Source: Acetobacteraceae bacterium (lineage in GTDB: Bacteria > Pseudomonadota > Alphaproteobacteria > Acetobacterales > Acetobacteraceae). From it: 64,000 nt of DNA. The translations under genes and the position numbers were made by a program. The stretch spans positions 124,001 through 188,000 of the forward strand of contig JARLIM010000034.1 in assembly GCA_031291725.1 (NCBI GenBank), written 5' to 3'. The notes beneath the pieces are model-generated. The model ran no database searches. It was not told where the DNA came from and saw only the letters and a program-made list of their open reading frames with translations. Positions 61,940 to 64,000 of the stretch are shown here, piece after piece (the stretch's first letter is position 1; each line of letters opens with the position of its first letter).

Positions 61940-62332
61940 GCTGTGTACTCCTTACATTTATCAGACCATGACGAAGCATGGTCGGAAATTCAATGCGCAA
62001 CGGCGTGGGGGCAGCCACAAGATTGCACCGAAGCTGATTCGCGGTGGCCCAAATGGTGCGGTGGACCTCGCAATGTTTCGTCCTCGCTATGCGGCTGTTG
62101 CATGGATATGGTGGGTTTGCCGTGTTTGTGGGCGGCCTTGCGCATCATGCAGACGTCAATGCGCCCACTGACGGCAATTTTACGCGCGATGCCCATTTAA
62201 TCGACACAAATACCATGTCAGCATAGCGGAAGATGCTTGCCTAGCAGGCGCGATTTGCAGGAACATGCTGCACTGCAACATGACTCGCAACGCGCCTCTC
62301 CGTGTGGAGCGTCAAAGATAAGGATTCATTCC
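61940..62332. other. Divergent intergenic region between mntR and hfq
   Basis: 393 bp with no recognisable gene. Short open frames exist but show no family features or ribosome sites. It must hold the promoters for mntR (leftward) and hfq (rightward); I could not identify -35/-10 pairs with confidence, and no clear MntR box was seen. Confidence 0.5.
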
Positions 62333-62680
62333 GTGGCCACTGACAAGTCGCAGAACGTTCAGGAAGTCTTTCTGAACCACTTGCGCAAAAACAAAACAGC
62401 CGTAACCGTGTTTCTGGTGAACGGTGTGAAGCTCCAGGGTATCATCACCTGGTTCGACAATTTCTCGGTGCTGTTGCGCCGGGATGGTCACACGCAGCTG
62501 GTCTATAAGCACGCCATCAGCACCGTGATGCCGGGCGCGCCGATCCAGCTGTTCGATGGTGCCAAGGTCGATGCCGCGACGGCTGCTGCCGCCGTGGGTG
62601 GGGTTGCCAGTGGCGTGACGCCGGCCAATCCGCTTGGCAATACGCTCACCCTTGCACGTCGGGAGCCTGAGTCTGAGTGA
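62333..62680 (+). CDS. hfq: RNA chaperone Hfq
   Basis: 115 residues. The Sm core is complete: [40 protein letters not shown] and the diagnostic YKHAIST. Hfq hexamers pair small RNAs with target mRNAs. The start is GTG at 62333 with AAGGA 8 bases upstream. The C-terminal tail after the core ([18 protein letters not shown] and following) is longer than in most alphaproteobacterial Hfq proteins (about 80 residues) and Ala/Gly-rich. The end overlaps the hflX frame. Confidence 0.95.
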   Translation: MATDKSQNVQEVFLNHLRKNKTAVTVFLVNGVKLQGIITWFDNFSVLLRRDGHTQLVYKHAISTVMPGAPIQLFDGAKVDAATAAAAVGGVASGVTPANPLGNTLTLARREPESE

Positions 62681-63992
62681 ACTTGATCTGACGTCGCGCC
62701 AGAAGGACAAGACTGGTGGCAGTGATCGTGGCGGGCCGACTTTGGCCGCCGTGATCCTGCCTTGGGAACGCCCCGATCGCGCTGACGCCCTGCGTGCCAG
62801 TGAAGCCCGTCTGGCGGAAGCCGTGGGACTTGCGGCGGCCATTGGCCTTGTGGTGGTGCACAGCGCCATCGTGCCCCTGCGCCTGAAACGCTCCGCCACG
62901 CTGCTCGGTCTGGGCCAGATGGACATACAGGGTGCGCAGCTGGCGGCCCAAAAAGTAGCCGTGGTGGTGATGGATTGCCAGCTCTCCCCCGTACAGCAGC
63001 GCAATCTTGAAAAGGCCTGGGGCTGCAAGGTGATCGACCGCACCGGGTTGATCCTGGATATTTTCGGCGAGCGTGCCACCACCTCCGAAGGTGCGTTGCA
63101 GGTGGAACTGGCCCATCTGAGCTATCAACGCTCACGCCTTGTGCGGTCCTGGACCCATCTGGAACGTCAGCGCGGCGGTTTCGGCTTTCTCGGCGGTCCG
63201 GGTGAGACGCAGATCGAAGCCGATAGACGCCTCATCGACGACCGCATGGTGCGCCTGAAGCGCGAGTTGGAGCAGGTGCGCCGAACACGGGGGTTGCATC
63301 GCGACGCCCGCAAGCGCACGCCGTTCCCGACGGTGGCCCTCGTCGGCTACACCAATGCGGGCAAATCCACCTTGTTCAATGCGCTCACCGGTGCTGAGGT
63401 GATGGCAAAGGATTTGCTGTTCGCCACATTGGACCCCACCATGCGCGGCCTGACGCTGCCCTCCGGGCGGCGGGCGATCTTGTCGGACACCGTGGGGTTC
63501 ATCTCCGAACTGCCCACCGAACTCGTCGCCGCCTTCCGTGCCACGTTGGAGGAAGTGTCGCAGGCCGACATCATCCTGCATGTCCGCGACGCCTCGCACC
63601 CCGATACGGTGGCGCAGCGTGAGGATGTGGAGGCGGTGCTGGATGGTCTGGTGCGCGATGGTGCGCTGGATGAGAACTGGCAGGATCGCTGCATCGAAGT
63701 GCTCAACAAGGCCGATCTGCTCGGCGGCGTGGCGGAGGTGCCGACCAAAACCGGCTGCATCGCCGTCTCCGCGATCTCGGGCGAGGGGCTGGATGTGCTG
63801 GCGGCGGCGATCGATGCACGGCTGCAGGCGGGCATGGTGCTGTGCAGCTACACGCTGTCCGTCACCGATGGTGCGCGTTTGGCGTGGCTGTACAAGCACG
63901 GTGAAGTCGTCAGCCGGATGGATGCAGAGGAGGGGATTGCGGTGACGGTGCGCCTCTCGCCCGCGGATCGTTCGCGGTTCGAACAACCATGA
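62634..63992 (+). CDS. hflX: GTPase HflX
   Basis: About 440-452 residues. N-terminal HflX domain with [17 protein letters not shown] and [20 protein letters not shown], then the GTPase domain: G1 [10 protein letters not shown]3 DTVGF, G4 NKAD. It splits stalled or heat-damaged ribosomes. The start is unclear: there is no ATG before the conserved part; TTG at 62634 and 62652 overlap hfq without ribosome sites, while CTG at 62673 has GGGAG 7 bases upstream and overlaps the hfq stop by 8 bp. The listed start is the most upstream option. Translation is probably coupled to hfq. Confidence 0.9.
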   Translation: MAIRSPLHVGSLSLSELDLTSRQKDKTGGSDRGGPTLAAVILPWERPDRADALRASEARLAEAVGLAAAIGLVVVHSAIVPLRLKRSATLLGLGQMDIQGAQLAAQKVAVVVMDCQLSPVQQRNLEKAWGCKVIDRTGLILDIFGERATTSEGALQVELAHLSYQRSRLVRSWTHLERQRGGFGFLGGPGETQIEADRRLIDDRMVRLKRELEQVRRTRGLHRDARKRTPFPTVALVGYTNAGKSTLFNALTGAEVMAKDLLFATLDPTMRGLTLPSGRRAILSDTVGFISELPTELVAAFRATLEEVSQADIILHVRDASHPDTVAQREDVEAVLDGLVRDGALDENWQDRCIEVLNKADLLGGVAEVPTKTGCIAVSAISGEGLDVLAAAIDARLQAGMVLCSYTLSVTDGARLAWLYKHGEVVSRMDAEEGIAVTVRLSPADRSRFEQP

Positions 63993-64000
63993 GCCTGTTC
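63989..64000 (+). CDS. Start of a further gene after hflX (partial)
   Basis: An ATG at 63989 overlaps the hflX TGA as ATGA and continues as Met-Ser-Leu-Phe to the window edge. In many alphaproteobacteria hflX is followed by mazG, but four codons cannot show that. Confidence 0.3.

Noticed and set aside
61969-62171. Small plus-strand ORF between mntR and hfq
   Set aside because: No ribosome site, no recognisable similarity and odd Trp/Cys-rich composition at its end.

Overview
The window looks like a chromosomal segment of an acidophilic or acid-tolerant alphaproteobacterium, most plausibly of the Acetobacteraceae. This is inferred from the high GC content, the adjacent hfq-hflX pair, a plant/fungal-type proton-pumping P-ATPase, the number of sugar-acid and sugar-alcohol oxidising systems, Tat-like signals on all three solute-binding proteins, and a small arginine-rich hypothetical protein (59166-59747) of a kind I associate with that family. 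No rRNA, tRNA, CRISPR array, prophage or intact insertion sequence was seen. The region is a run of catabolic and transport operons.

Layout. 1-10165: a GH65 sugar phosphorylase/hydrolase (5' end outside the window), an MFS transporter, a convergent GH15 glucoamylase/trehalase-like enzyme, a P3A proton ATPase and a MacAB-type efflux pair. 10134-16906 (minus strand): a three-subunit flavoprotein/2Fe-2S oxidase of the opine/hydroxyproline/HcnABC type, then a Gfo/Idh/MocA dehydrogenase and a complete TRAP transporter. 17179-21373: a ugpBAEC-type ABC importer. 21676-25358 (minus): a two-gene xanthine dehydrogenase.

25519-44015 is the most unusual part: two divergent operons of about 18 kb. The minus strand carries a branched-chain-type ABC importer in which LivM, LivG and LivF are one 837-residue protein, then a shikimate-dehydrogenase-like enzyme, two flavoproteins related to 3-ketosteroid 1-dehydrogenase and a TIM-barrel isomerase/dehydratase. 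The plus strand carries a Gfo/Idh/MocA dehydrogenase, an IclR regulator, an NAD-dependent epimerase, a second TIM-barrel enzyme, a third flavoprotein, a NIPSNAP protein, two SDRs and an AraC regulator. The divergent promoter region holds two sites of IclR-operator form, one inside a 29-bp palindrome. I infer an undescribed pathway that imports an oxidised alicyclic or cyclitol-like acid, oxidises it and desaturates (possibly aromatises) it.

44017-49799 is an L-idonate/5-ketogluconate module: gntR-kdgK-eda on the minus strand, divergent from idnO-idnD-MFS on the plus strand, with a 24-bp palindrome between them. The expected gluconate dehydratase is absent; a 39-codon ORF resembling the start of an enolase-superfamily dehydratase sits where it would be, coupled to idnO.

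49900-64000: a TetR-regulated RND efflux pair, a carboxymuconolactone-decarboxylase-family protein, two PEP-CTERM proteins, an aldehyde dehydrogenase divergent from a class III CoA-transferase, an EamA transporter, an MntR-like regulator, and hfq-hflX. At least seven copies of a palindromic intergenic repeat are scattered at the ends of transcription units between 12.9 and 59.1 kb.
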